NCBI GenBank assembly: GCA_036011305.1
Contig: DASCNA010000219.1
Location: 1-21,538, forward strand
Length of the DNA: 21,538 nucleotides
Direction of reading: 5' to 3'
Origin: DASCNA01 sp036011305
GTDB lineage: Bacteria > Verrucomicrobiota > Lentisphaeria > Victivallales > GWF2-38-69
Shown: in pieces, positions 1 to 8,065 of the stretch
How positions within the stretch are numbered: the stretch's first letter is position 1
Layout of the letters: every line of letters starts with the position of its first letter
The notes under the pieces: model-generated
Seen by the model: only the letters and a program-made list of their open reading frames with translations
Databases searched by the model: none
Told to the model about the DNA's origin: nothing
Translations under genes and position numbers: made by a program

Positions 1-118
1 CTACTCCTGAAAAATATCCCATTTGGACAGTAACAGTAAATATTTTATTTACTTTTTCTCTTTCGATATATTCGTTTAATTCGCGGACCATTGATTCCGC
101 AAGTGAAAGTTCATGCAT
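1..118 (-). CDS. hypA: HypA, hydrogenase nickel-insertion protein (5' part only)
   Basis: HypA delivers Ni(II) to the large subunit of NiFe hydrogenase, usually together with HypB. Reading the minus strand from the ATG at 118 gives about 39 residues before the window ends. They start MHELSLAESM and continue to a GYFSGV stretch, the classic HypA N-terminus. His2 is the known nickel ligand of the family. The zinc-finger half (two CxxC motifs) lies outside the window, so intactness cannot be judged. The start is supported by a GAGG ribosome-binding site about 10 bases upstream, inside the end of hypE. Only one base separates the hypE stop from this ATG, so translation is probably coupled. It is the last visible gene of hypC-hypD-hypE-hypA. 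Confidence 0.93.
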   Translation of the reverse strand, partial: MHELSLAESMVRELNEYIEREKVNKIFTVTVQMGYFSGV

Positions 119-119
119 T

Positions 120-1124
120 TTAACAAATCCTCGGTAATAATTCTCCCATCGGAACATCAACTAATCTTGTACCTCCGGTAACAGTGCTTAAAGTTACTCT
201 TCCTTTATCACTGTTAATTTTTCCAATAACCGCTGCATTTTTTCCTTCAGGAAATTTATGCCATTCATTTAAGATATCTTTTGAAACAGATTCTGAGCAA
301 ATTAATAGCATTCTTCCTTCACAGGCTACACTTAATATGTCAATTCCTAAAATTTCAGAAATAGAGTTGGTTCCTGGAGCAACAGGAATTTTTTGACTGT
401 CAAGAATGGCACCAATTTCTGTGTTTGATACAATTTCATTTAAAACAGAAGCAATACCCCCTCTTGTAGGATCTCTCATGAATTTAATGTTTTTAGCATA
501 TGGCTGAATATTCTGAACAAGTCTGTGAACTGAACCGGTATCACTTAGAGGGCCATTCTCAATGTTTATTCCTTCTCTTGCTGATAATACGGCCATTCCA
601 TGATCGCCAATATTTCCGCTTACTATAATGCAGTCATTTTCTTTGATAAGATTTTTATCCAGATTAAATCCTTCAATAGCTTCGCCTATACCTGCTGTAT
701 TAATATAAATTCCATCGCATTGGCCTTTGGCAACAACTTTTGTGTCCCCGGTAACTATTTTAACTCCGCATTCTTTAGCTGATAGTTTAATCGTATCCAA
801 TATTTTCTGAAATGTTTTAACAGAAAGGCCTTCTTCAAGTATTACGCCGAGAGAGAGCCATTTTGGTTTTCCACCTGCAACAGAAACATCATTAACCGTT
901 CCATGAACTGCAAGGTTTCCAATATTTCCTCCAGGAAATTCAATAGGGTGGACAACATAACTATCCGTCGAAAAAATAATATTATTTTTAAAGCCTTCAA
1001 GCATTGCTGCATCAGGAAGTCCTTTTAGTGGGCCTTCTCCAAATCTGGAAACTATTTCACTGTCGATCAACTGTGAAGAAAGTTTCCCTCCGCTACCGTG
1101 AGCAATTTGTATTTTATCTTCCAT
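120..1124 (-). CDS. hypE: HypE, carbamoyl dehydratase of hydrogenase maturation
   Basis: HypE is a PurM/AIR-synthase-like ATPase. It dehydrates a carbamoyl group on its own C-terminal cysteine to a thiocyanate, the source of the CN ligands of the NiFe active site; the CN passes to the HypC-HypD complex. The 334-residue length is normal. The N-terminal AHGSGGK motif, the AVHGTVND segment, the DPTRGG motif near residue 218 and the invariant terminal PRIC (Cys334 as carrier) are all present, so the enzyme looks fully functional. It lies 26 bases after hypD and one base before hypA on the same strand. No structural hydrogenase gene is in view. Confidence 0.97.
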   Translation of the reverse strand: MEDKIQIAHGSGGKLSSQLIDSEIVSRFGEGPLKGLPDAAMLEGFKNNIIFSTDSYVVHPIEFPGGNIGNLAVHGTVNDVSVAGGKPKWLSLGVILEEGLSVKTFQKILDTIKLSAKECGVKIVTGDTKVVAKGQCDGIYINTAGIGEAIEGFNLDKNLIKENDCIIVSGNIGDHGMAVLSAREGINIENGPLSDTGSVHRLVQNIQPYAKNIKFMRDPTRGGIASVLNEIVSNTEIGAILDSQKIPVAPGTNSISEILGIDILSVACEGRMLLICSESVSKDILNEWHKFPEGKNAAVIGKINSDKGRVTLSTVTGGTRLVDVPMGELLPRIC

Positions 1125-1150
1125 AGTGAATATCTTTTATATTAAAGTTA

Positions 1151-2251
1151 CTAATGTCTAGAATATTTGAAGTAAGCAGCACAGCTTCCTTCTGAACTTA
1201 CCATACATGGTCCAATAGGATTTATTGGAGAGCATGCTTTTCCGAAAAGAGGGCATTCGTCAGGTTTAATTTTACCTTTCAGTACGTCTCCGCATTTACA
1301 TGCATTGTTCGGTTTTCCTTTTTCTACAATTACATTTAGCTTGAATTCCGTATTGATGGTGGAATATTTTTCTTTTAATTTCAGTCCACTTTCAGGAATC
1401 ACACCAATACCTCTCCATGCAGCGTCATAAGGCTCAAGATACTTGTTTATAAGTTCCACAGCCGTCTTGTTGCCATCGTGAGTAACAACTCGTTTATACC
1501 TGTTTTCTACCCTAGGTGTTTTGTTTATTATCTGTTTTAGTATGCAGTTAAGGCCAAATAAAATATCAACAGGTTCAAAGCTAGCAATTACACAAGGTAT
1601 TTTATATTTCTGTACAAAAGGTTCGTAAGCTTTTTCACCAATAATAGCACTTACGTGAGCAGGACATAAAAAAGCATCAATTCTAAGTTCAGGGTCTGAA
1701 GTAAGTGCTTCAAGTGCAGGAGGAACCAATTTAAAAGCAGTTAAAATGCTAATGTTTTTAATACTTTCTTCAACAGCAGAGTCAATCATGCATATAACCG
1801 GAGCCATTGTTGTTTCAAAACCGATAGCTAGAAATACTACTTCTTTGTCAGGATTTTTTTTTGCAAGATCTATGGCTGTACTTGGAGAATAGCAAATTTC
1901 AATTCTACATCCTTCTGCTCTGCATTTTGCCAAAGTTTTTTCACTACCTGGAACATTAATCATATCACCGAAAGTCGCAATTATTACACCTGATTCAGCT
2001 AATTTAACCGCAGTATCAATATAACCTGAATCTGTAACGCAGACAGGACAACCCGGTCCGCTGATTAAGTTTATATTTTCAGGAAGAAGATCTCTTATTC
2101 CAAATCTTGCAATAGCCATTGTATGGCTTCCGCAAACCTCCATTATATTTACGTTGATATCCTTGTCTTGAAGGATTTTTGCAGATTTTTTTATATCTTT
2201 TACAATGAATTTTGCAGTTTCCGGGTTCCTGTAATCGTCTATATATTTCAT
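1151..2251 (-). CDS. hypD: HypD, Fe-S scaffold for Fe(CN)2CO assembly
   Basis: HypD, with HypC, holds the iron atom while the CN and CO ligands of NiFe hydrogenase are attached. Visible signatures are CGSHT (Cys40, numbered from the start chosen here), GPGCPVC (Cys68 and Cys71), GFETT, an AHVS segment, and a Cys-rich C-terminal quarter that would bind the [4Fe-4S] cluster. An in-frame TTG two codons upstream (2257) could extend the protein. I prefer the ATG at 2251 because family members typically begin MKY and ATG is the stronger start. Neither start has a clear ribosome-binding site. The ATG lies 13 bases past the hypC stop, so coupling to hypC is likely. Confidence 0.96.
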   Translation of the reverse strand: MKYIDDYRNPETAKFIVKDIKKSAKILQDKDINVNIMEVCGSHTMAIARFGIRDLLPENINLISGPGCPVCVTDSGYIDTAVKLAESGVIIATFGDMINVPGSEKTLAKCRAEGCRIEICYSPSTAIDLAKKNPDKEVVFLAIGFETTMAPVICMIDSAVEESIKNISILTAFKLVPPALEALTSDPELRIDAFLCPAHVSAIIGEKAYEPFVQKYKIPCVIASFEPVDILFGLNCILKQIINKTPRVENRYKRVVTHDGNKTAVELINKYLEPYDAAWRGIGVIPESGLKLKEKYSTINTEFKLNVIVEKGKPNNACKCGDVLKGKIKPDECPLFGKACSPINPIGPCMVSSEGSCAAYFKYSRH

Positions 2252-2264
2252 TATCAATACAAAA

Positions 2265-2495
2265 TTATGATGTTGCGTTTAGTTCTGCGAGTTCATCGAA
2301 CAGAGCCTTTGTTTTTCCGGCTTCTTCTTCGTCTATTTTTTCAATTGCATAACCGGCGTGAATAATTACATAATCCCCAACTTCAGGATCTTTAACTAAT
2401 GCAAGGCTGACTCTGGCTTCGGCACCGTCAGCTTCAACTACTCCGATATTTTTATCGTGAATTTCTTTTATTTTCATTGGTATAGCTAGACACAT
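2265..2495 (-). CDS. hypC: HypC/HupF chaperone of hydrogenase maturation
   Basis: This small chaperone (76 residues) forms the HypC-HypD complex that carries the iron centre, and then binds the hydrogenase large-subunit precursor. The MCLAIP start is diagnostic; Cys2 binds iron and partner after removal of Met1. The rest has the beta-barrel pattern of the family (VGDYVIIHAGYAIEKID). It is the first gene of the visible hyp operon. An AAGG ribosome-binding site lies about 10 bases upstream of the ATG, and the roughly 200-base AT-rich gap upstream probably holds the operon promoter. Confidence 0.96.
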   Translation of the reverse strand: MCLAIPMKIKEIHDKNIGVVEADGAEARVSLALVKDPEVGDYVIIHAGYAIEKIDEEEAGKTKALFDELAELNATS

Positions 2496-2691
2496 GATCT
2501 TATACCTTTTTTAATTAGTCAATTATATATAATTTAAAATTTACTTTAACTGATATTTTCTATATAAAATACAAGTTAAAAAGATATATCAATTTCACTT
2601 CTTTTCAAATTTTTGTAGTAATTTGAGGCATATTTATATCGGTAGAAATTATAGTTCATTTTACATGTTTTAAGAAACTGAAGGTATTTTA

Positions 2692-3933
2692 TTACAACTT
2701 ATTATATGATTCTTTGATAAAACTAATTGAAACAAGGAAGCTGATTAAAAAAGCAAGTGGTATTATGAATAATGCATACCTATAATCAGTAGTAGAATAT
2801 ATTATAGTATCTGTACTGCTGTTTTTTAAAAACCAGTTTAGCATGATTCCTATTAATGGCTGGAAAATAAAACCACTTGCGACAACAGCCATGTTATTTA
2901 CACCAATAGCTGTTCCCATAAGATTATTATTGGTAGAATCTTTGATTAGGGCAAAACTTAACGCCTGTCCTCCGGCTGCAATACCAGTCAGTGTCAAGCA
3001 TATGTAAAGAAGAAATAGTGGTAAGTGTAGATAAATTACTAAAAAACTACTGGCTGTACCGATAAGAGATCCGATTACCAATGGTAATATCCTTTTTTGA
3101 ATTTTTTCAGACCACCATCCTAACAGCGGGCTGCCGATAGCTACACCTATCCAGATTACTGAACATGCAAATGCTGATGTTTCATGATTAAGTTGGTACG
3201 CTGTTTTTAGAAAAGGTACACCCCATAAAGAAGCAAAAGCAGTGATTGGAGCCCATATAAAAAATGCAAAAACTCCTATGGCCCATGTCTGTTTCTTATT
3301 AAGAATTTTAAGGAAGTTATTTTTCAATACGTTAAATTCATGTACGGTGAATTTCTTTTTTATTGTTTTATCTTCAAGGAAAATAAATATTAAAACACTT
3401 AATATAAATCCAATCAGAGAAAGCAATAATATTGAGTTTCGCCATCCTAGATGATCGTTCAGAACAACTAAAGGCATTTGTCCTCCCATTGCACCGAGAG
3501 AGGCTACAATCATAGCCAAACCTGTAATGATAGCAAAATATTTGTGCTGAAACCACTGGGAAGCAATATATAAAACTGAAATCCAGGCAATAGAAGACCC
3601 CAGTCCTATGAGAAAGCGACCTGCTGATGCAACTGTGATTGTTGTAGAAATGCCAAATAGTAAACTCCCAACTGCACAGCAAAAAATACTTACAGAAATA
3701 ACTTTTTTTGCACTTATACAGTCAAACAGCATCCCCCCTGGTATTTGCATAACTGTATATGAATAAAAGAAAAATGAACTAATAAATCCTATACCAACGG
3801 CTGATATATGTAGATCGTGCATGAGCTCGGGAGTTATCACACTGACAGATACTTGCAGGCCCATTTCCAATAAAAGAAAAAGGCCTGTTAGAGTGATAAA
3901 AATATATGGTTTAACTGTAGAATAGAATTTCAT
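2692..3933 (-). CDS. MFS transporter, substrate unknown
   Basis: A 413-residue, very hydrophobic protein with the twelve-helix plan of the major facilitator superfamily. Early in the sequence is the Q-x-P-x-G-x-x-x-D element that follows helix 2 (MQIPGGMLFD), then the RFLIGLGSS helix-4 motif, a basic central loop (EDKTIKKKF) and a second six-helix half. It resembles proton-coupled organic-solute carriers, but nothing defines the substrate. It is divergent from the PnuC-like gene across 123 bases, so a shared promoter region is possible, and a cofactor or vitamin substrate is a guess from position only. No good ribosome-binding site precedes the ATG. Confidence 0.85.
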   Translation of the reverse strand: MKFYSTVKPYIFITLTGLFLLLEMGLQVSVSVITPELMHDLHISAVGIGFISSFFFYSYTVMQIPGGMLFDCISAKKVISVSIFCCAVGSLLFGISTTITVASAGRFLIGLGSSIAWISVLYIASQWFQHKYFAIITGLAMIVASLGAMGGQMPLVVLNDHLGWRNSILLLSLIGFILSVLIFIFLEDKTIKKKFTVHEFNVLKNNFLKILNKKQTWAIGVFAFFIWAPITAFASLWGVPFLKTAYQLNHETSAFACSVIWIGVAIGSPLLGWWSEKIQKRILPLVIGSLIGTASSFLVIYLHLPLFLLYICLTLTGIAAGGQALSFALIKDSTNNNLMGTAIGVNNMAVVASGFIFQPLIGIMLNWFLKNSSTDTIIYSTTDYRYALFIIPLAFLISFLVSISFIKESYNKL

Positions 3934-4056
3934 AATTTAATTTTACTATGCAGTGTGTGTTGAATATTTTAGTGAAATCATAGATATTATATATTTTAAT
4001 TTATATAAATCAATCGTTTAGCTGAAGCTGATAATTAATTATAGAAAGACTCTTTT

Positions 4057-4701
4057 ATGCACTATTTGATGATGCACTGGCTTGAAGTATTCGGAGTTGT
4101 AAGTGCTGTTATATATTTATATTTTTCAATCAATAGAAAGTCATGGCTTTGGATATTAGGTATTTTAAGTTCAGGTATCTATGTAGTTGTTTTTTATAGA
4201 AGTTCTCTTTATGCTGATATGATACAAAATATTTTCTATGTAGTTATCAGTATATACGGATGGATAAAATGGGTATATTTAGATAAGTCATATAATAAGG
4301 ATACTCATCAGGCTGAAGTTGCCCAATTGGATAAAAGAACGATTCTATGGTTAATTTTAGCCGGAGTTATTTTATATTTTATAATATTTATTCCTGTAAA
4401 ATTTTTACCGGAAGTGCTTAATATAAATTCTGCAAGCATACCCGTTCTTGACAGTTTTATGACAACTTTGGCATTTATTGCGACATGGATGCTTACTAAA
4501 TGTTATTTTGAACAATGGTTGTTATGGATATTTATTGATGGAGCTTATATTATAATATATTTTTACAAAGGTCTGCATCTTACAGGCTTACTATTTATAA
4601 TATATACAGTTATGGCAATAATAGGTTATTATAAATGGCGCAAGAGATTAATTGAACATAATAATAAAATGAAGGAAGATCTAGTATGTCAAAAGGTATA
4701 A
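4057..4701 (+). CDS. PnuC-family vitamin transporter, probably thiamine-type (PnuT)
   Basis: PnuC proteins are small SWEET-like facilitators that take up nicotinamide riboside (PnuC), thiamine (PnuT) or riboflavin (PnuX), which is then trapped by phosphorylation. The 214-residue protein has the family pattern: VFGVVSAVIYLYFSINRKSWLW at the start, an FYRSSLYADMIQNIFYVVISIYGWIKW core, and a repeat-like second half rich in Trp and Tyr. The last five codons overlap a gene for a thiamine-binding protein, which favours thiamine or its pyrimidine precursor. I saw no TPP-riboswitch consensus upstream. Met5 and Met6 are alternative starts; the ribosome-binding site is weak for all three. Family sure, substrate inferred. 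Confidence 0.87.
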   Translation: MHYLMMHWLEVFGVVSAVIYLYFSINRKSWLWILGILSSGIYVVVFYRSSLYADMIQNIFYVVISIYGWIKWVYLDKSYNKDTHQAEVAQLDKRTILWLILAGVILYFIIFIPVKFLPEVLNINSASIPVLDSFMTTLAFIATWMLTKCYFEQWLLWIFIDGAYIIIYFYKGLHLTGLLFIIYTVMAIIGYYKWRKRLIEHNNKMKEDLVCQKV

Positions 4702-4973
4702 CGGTTGGAATTAAATTTTTGCCTGCTGTACAAGAAAATGAAGTTCACAGTGCTGTTGATAGAGCTATTGAAATTATTGACAGTTGGGGACTGAAATATG
4801 AAGTTGGTCCCTGTAATACAACTGTTGAGGGAGATTTACAGGATATATTGAATAAAGTTGGATCAATGTGTAAAAAAATAGAAAAATCAGTGGGACGTTT
4901 TGCAGTATTTCTCGATATTGATTATTGCAGAGACGGGATTTCAATCGATAATAAAATAGAAAAATACAGATAA
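4686..4973 (+). CDS. Thiamine-binding protein, MTH1187/YkoF-like (DUF77)
   Basis: A 95-residue cytoplasmic protein of the thiamine_BP family (Pfam PF01910), a ferredoxin-like fold that forms dimers or tetramers; YkoF of Bacillus binds thiamine and hydroxymethylpyrimidine. Typical features are the early VGIKFLPA strand, the AVDRAIEIIDSWGLKYEVGPCNTTVEGD block with its conserved GP..T.VEGD, and the late VGRFAVFLDIDYC strand. A strong AAGGAAG ribosome-binding site stands just upstream of the ATG. The gene begins 16 bases before the transporter stop, a translational coupling that suggests the two act together in thiamine or precursor handling. Confidence 0.88.
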   Translation: MSKGITVGIKFLPAVQENEVHSAVDRAIEIIDSWGLKYEVGPCNTTVEGDLQDILNKVGSMCKKIEKSVGRFAVFLDIDYCRDGISIDNKIEKYR

Positions 4974-5049
4974 GATAACAGTTAATTAGAATTGAAAATC
5001 ACAGATTTAACTCGCAATTCTTAATTTTTAATTAGTATTTATTTTTTGT

Positions 5050-5664
5050 ATGCATAAAACAGTTTTAACAGAAGTAATTATTCTTCGGAAAATTCCATAT
5101 TCAGAGACCAGCTTAATCATTAATTCATTAAGTCCTGAATATGGAAGGCTGGATTTTATCATCAAAGGGGCGAGACGTATTTCGAAGAAATCGTTTCCTG
5201 AAATTGATATATTTAGAAAATTAAAAATAGAGTTTAAAGAAATTGCAATGAGCAAAAACCTGATATCACCGTTATCGTTTGACTTAATAGAAGATAATGA
5301 CAGAATAGCCGGTTACCCTGAGGCAATTTCTAGAATATATAAAATTATTTCATTTATTTTGAAAAACATCCACGCTGGAGTATCATGCAGATTTGTTTAT
5401 GATGCATTTGATAACATGCTATGTAAAACTTCTGAAGGTAAAGAATATCCTTTCTTTTTAATTAAACTTATTTATCTGTATGAAAACGGTCTGCTTCCTA
5501 ATGAACTTTCGGTTTCAGATAAAGATAATAAAAATAAGAAAATATTAAACTTGCTGATAAATTCAGCAATCGGTAAAATAGATACCCTTAAATTACCGGA
5601 TGAATATGTACAAAGCTTAAATAAATGGGTGAATAATCTCTGCCTCGCCAATGATTTGGAATAA
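5050..5664 (+). CDS. recO: RecO, recombination mediator
   Basis: RecO helps RecR load RecA on SSB-coated single-stranded DNA and anneals strands in gap repair. The N-terminus (TEVIILRKIPYSETSLIINSLSPEYGRLDFIIKGARR) is the canonical RecO OB-fold start: xGIVLRxxxYxExdxlv followed by G-x-x-x-x-x-A-K/R-G-x-R. A helical C-terminal part follows. At 204 residues it is at the short end of the family and lacks the clear four-Cys zinc site seen in some RecO proteins. No ribosome-binding site is evident before the ATG at 5050, which otherwise matches the family start. The preceding 76 bases hold only a weak inverted repeat. Confidence 0.85.
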   Translation: MHKTVLTEVIILRKIPYSETSLIINSLSPEYGRLDFIIKGARRISKKSFPEIDIFRKLKIEFKEIAMSKNLISPLSFDLIEDNDRIAGYPEAISRIYKIISFILKNIHAGVSCRFVYDAFDNMLCKTSEGKEYPFFLIKLIYLYENGLLPNELSVSDKDNKNKKILNLLINSAIGKIDTLKLPDEYVQSLNKWVNNLCLANDLE

Positions 5665-5677
5665 TTGCCATGTTTAC

Positions 5678-5709
5678 TTGTTTTTTTACGAATTTTGTAT
5701 AATTATAAT
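5678..5709 (+). promoter_or_regulatory. Promoter candidate for the rubrerythrin operon
   Basis: The 73-base gap between recO and rubrerythrin contains two adjacent TATAAT hexamers (5698-5703 and 5704-5709) with a TTGTTT/TTTACT region 14-20 bases upstream as possible -35. Spacing to either hexamer is not ideal. The gene also has a strong ribosome-binding site. The redox genes may therefore be transcribed separately from recO. Confidence 0.45.
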
Positions 5710-5737
5710 TTATAACCTAAAATAAGGAGCGCATATA

Positions 5738-6259
5738 ATGAGTAAAACAAAAAAGAACTTAGAATTTGCTTTCGCCGGAGAATCACAGGCAAGAAATAAA
5801 TATACTTATTTTGCTCAAGCCGCAAGAAAAGAGGGGTATCATTATATCGCTAAAATATTCGAAGAGACTGCTGAAAATGAAAAACGTCATGCTAAGGATG
5901 AATTTAACCTTTTAAATGGTATTGGGAAAACTGAAGATAACTTAAAAGAAGCTATTGAAGGTGAAAATTATGAAACTACAGAAATGTACCCTACTTTTGC
6001 CAAAGAAGCTGAAGAAGAGGGTAATATGGAAGCAGCACGACTTTTCAGGCAGATAGCAAAAGTTGAGGCTCATCATAGAGATAGATATAAAAAACTTTTT
6101 GAAATGGTGGAAAAGGGAACTGTTTTTAAAAGGGATGAAAAAATTACATGGAAGTGCAGTGTATGCGGTTATGTTGTTGAGGGAAAAGAACCTCCTGTGA
6201 AATGTCCATGCTGCCAACATCCAAGAGAGTATTACGAGCCTGCTGATTTAAGTTTTTAA
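5738..6259 (+). CDS. rbr: Rubrerythrin (diiron peroxidase with C-terminal rubredoxin domain)
   Basis: Rubrerythrin reduces hydrogen peroxide to water in the cytoplasm of anaerobes, with electrons from rubredoxin and NAD(P)H. Residues 1-135 form the ferritin-like diiron domain: E15 in GESQARNKY, the ExxH pair E48/H51, and the VEAHH motif in the last helix. Residues 138-170 form a rubredoxin-like Fe(Cys)4 site with C140/C143 and C156/C159; an extra cysteine, C158, sits between the last two ligands. Length (173) is slightly short of classical rubrerythrins. AAGGAG precedes the ATG. It is followed after 24 bases by the rubredoxin/glutamate-synthase fusion, almost certainly the same operon. Confidence 0.95.
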   Translation: MSKTKKNLEFAFAGESQARNKYTYFAQAARKEGYHYIAKIFEETAENEKRHAKDEFNLLNGIGKTEDNLKEAIEGENYETTEMYPTFAKEAEEEGNMEAARLFRQIAKVEAHHRDRYKKLFEMVEKGTVFKRDEKITWKCSVCGYVVEGKEPPVKCPCCQHPREYYEPADLSF

Positions 6260-6283
6260 AAATCCTGAATAAGAGGTTAATGT

Positions 6284-7828
6284 ATGGCTACTTATCAGTG
6301 TAAAGTTTGCGGATTCAAATATGATGAGATTAAAGAGGGAAATAAATGGAGTGAATTACATGATAATTGGACATGCCCTCTTTGTAACTCAGGTAAAACC
6401 TATTTTTCTATTGTAGAAATATATGAGTGCAGTGTTTGTGCATTCTGCTATGATGAGGAAAAAGAGGAGATTGCATGGGATAAATTAAATAAAAACTGGA
6501 TTTGTCCGATTTGTTCTTCAGATAAAAGTTATTTTATTAAAAAGAATAAATGTGATGCTTTGGATGAAACTGTTGCAAAAACAGGTTCAGAACAGCATAT
6601 AGAAAAAAAGTATCTTCAGGAATGGGAAAGATCTTCTGATAATATTGAAAATTATATGGATGATATTCATAGAATTTCCCTCAGCGGGAAATCTATAATA
6701 GAACCAATGAAAAGTAAAAAAAGATGTCCAGGTTGGGATGATATCTTATTCAAGGGATCACAGCTTTTCAATATGCCGCTAAATGAAGATGAGTCGATTT
6801 TAACTGAAACAATAATAGGTCCTAAGGCTGTTGTACCACTGATTTTAAATACACCAATTATTGTTTCGCATATGTCTTATGGTGCACTCTCTAAAGAGGC
6901 AAAAATTGCGTTGGCAAAAGGATCGGCAACAGTAAAAACAGCAATGTGTTCGGGAGAGGGTGGAATTCTCAGAGACTCTCTTGAAAATTCTTATAAATAT
7001 ATATTTGAATACGTTCCTAATAAATATTCAGTGACAGAAGAATACCTTAAAAAAGTTGATGCTGTAGAAATTAAGATTGGTCAATCTGCAAAGCCTGTGA
7101 TGGGAGGGCATCTGCCAGGAAGCAAAGTGACAGAAGATATAGCAAAAGTTCGCGGGAAGCAGGTTGGAAAAGATATTATCAGCCCTGCAAAATTTATAGA
7201 AATTAACAATCGTGAGGATTTGAAGGAAACGGTTGCTACCTTGAGGAAATTGACGGAAGGAAAACCGATAGGCATAAAAATAGCCGCTGGAAATATAGAG
7301 AAAGATCTAGAAATAGCTGTTTTTGCTAAACCTGATTTTATAACACTTGACGGAAGAGCTGGTGCCACCGGTGCTGCATCTAAATTTATCAAGGATTCAA
7401 CTTCTGTTCCTACACTGTTTGCACTTTTTAGAGCTAAAACTTTTTTGAAAAATAATGCTCCTGATATTTCTTTAATTATTACCGGCGGATTTAGAATATC
7501 TTCAGATTTTGCAAAAGCTTTAGCAATGGGAGCAGATGCTGTTGCAATAGCTACTGCTGCTATGATGTCAATCTGTTGTCAGCAATATAGAGTTTGCAAT
7601 ACGGGTAAATGCCCAGTAGGAATTGCAACTCAGGATATTGAACTTAGAAAGAGGCTTGATGTTAATAAATCAGCTGAAAGATTAAGTAATTTTTTATCTG
7701 TTTCCATTGAAGAGATAAAATCATTTGCAAGATTAACAGGAAATCACGATATACATAATTTATCAATTGATAATCTATGTACAATAAGCGCTGAAATATC
7801 GGAATACACAGATATTGGACATGTATAG
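6284..7828 (+). CDS. Double-rubredoxin / glutamate-synthase-like FMN oxidoreductase
   Basis: A 514-residue fusion. Two rubredoxin-like domains lie in tandem: C6/C9/C31/C34 and C49/C52/C74/C77, each ending in a W-x-C-P-x-C motif. From about residue 140 to the end is a glutamate-synthase alpha-type FMN barrel: PIIVSHMSYGALSKEAKIALAKG, GEGGILRDS, the GHLPGSKVT loop, TLDGRAGATGAA, and a 3Fe-4S motif C432-x5-C438-x4-C443 followed by PVGIATQD, matching the Cys spacing of bacterial GltB. There is no glutaminase (GATase) domain, so it would use free ammonia or another substrate. The rubredoxins presumably feed electrons to FMN or pass them on to rubrerythrin next door. Whether it makes glutamate is unproven. 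Confidence 0.9.
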   Translation: MATYQCKVCGFKYDEIKEGNKWSELHDNWTCPLCNSGKTYFSIVEIYECSVCAFCYDEEKEEIAWDKLNKNWICPICSSDKSYFIKKNKCDALDETVAKTGSEQHIEKKYLQEWERSSDNIENYMDDIHRISLSGKSIIEPMKSKKRCPGWDDILFKGSQLFNMPLNEDESILTETIIGPKAVVPLILNTPIIVSHMSYGALSKEAKIALAKGSATVKTAMCSGEGGILRDSLENSYKYIFEYVPNKYSVTEEYLKKVDAVEIKIGQSAKPVMGGHLPGSKVTEDIAKVRGKQVGKDIISPAKFIEINNREDLKETVATLRKLTEGKPIGIKIAAGNIEKDLEIAVFAKPDFITLDGRAGATGAASKFIKDSTSVPTLFALFRAKTFLKNNAPDISLIITGGFRISSDFAKALAMGADAVAIATAAMMSICCQQYRVCNTGKCPVGIATQDIELRKRLDVNKSAERLSNFLSVSIEEIKSFARLTGNHDIHNLSIDNLCTISAEISEYTDIGHV

Positions 7829-7972
7829 CGTGGAGGAAATAGTAGAATACATTGTTATGAAACTTTCACTTATTATGCCGTATGTTACATAAGTCGGGTA
7901 ATTTTATTCTCAAATATGCGAATATACATTAAATATTGCTATTAATTTTGATATAAACTTAATCGGAGTGAT

Positions 7973-8065
7973 ATTTAAAACATGTTAGAGCTCTATGATT
8001 TATTCAAATCTCCCTATCCCCACCACATTTGTCCCAAGATTGTAGAGCTCTCACATGTTCTAAAC
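7973..8065. repeat. Long imperfect inverted repeat enclosing a tRNA fragment
   Basis: Arms at 7973-7995 and 8043-8065 (23 bases each) are complementary with three mismatches. In a minus-strand transcript two of the three become G-U pairs, leaving one mismatch, so the structure is better preserved as minus-strand RNA. Each arm contains the sub-palindromes ACATGT and AGAGCTCT. The 47-base interior holds the tRNA 3' fragment. Nothing in the window explains it; candidates are an insertion scar, a small non-autonomous element or a structured RNA. Confidence 0.75.
8003..8025 (+). pseudogene. 3' fragment of a tRNA gene (T-loop to CCA), possible att site
   Basis: Read on the plus strand, the bases fit the 3' end of a tRNA exactly: T-loop TTCAAAT (8003-8009), T-stem 3' half CTCCC (8010-8014), acceptor 3' half TATCCCC (8015-8021), discriminator A (8022), then CCA (8023-8025). 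The five bases before the T-loop are ATTTA, not the GGGAG needed to pair with CTCCC, and no GGGGATA acceptor 5' half lies upstream, so the gene is truncated. A 3' tRNA duplicate of this kind is the usual footprint of a tyrosine-recombinase element integrated in a tRNA gene. The amino acid identity cannot be told without the anticodon. Accidental similarity is possible but unlikely given the full layout. Confidence 0.75.

Noticed and set aside
3374..3682. A 102-codon minus-strand open frame
   Set aside because: Same strand but different frame within the MFS gene; no start signal and low-complexity composition.
3934..4056. TPP riboswitch upstream of the PnuC-like gene
   Set aside because: I looked for the CTGAGA and CCTGATCTGGATAATGCC conserved elements and found neither.
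4990..5035. Inverted repeat AGAATTG/CAATTCT as a terminator before recO
   Set aside because: Only seven AT-rich pairs with a 20-base loop; too weak to call.
7973..8065. A CRISPR array
   Set aside because: Only one inverted pair, no regularly spaced direct repeats and no cas genes in the window. Kept only as a weak alternative for the repeat.
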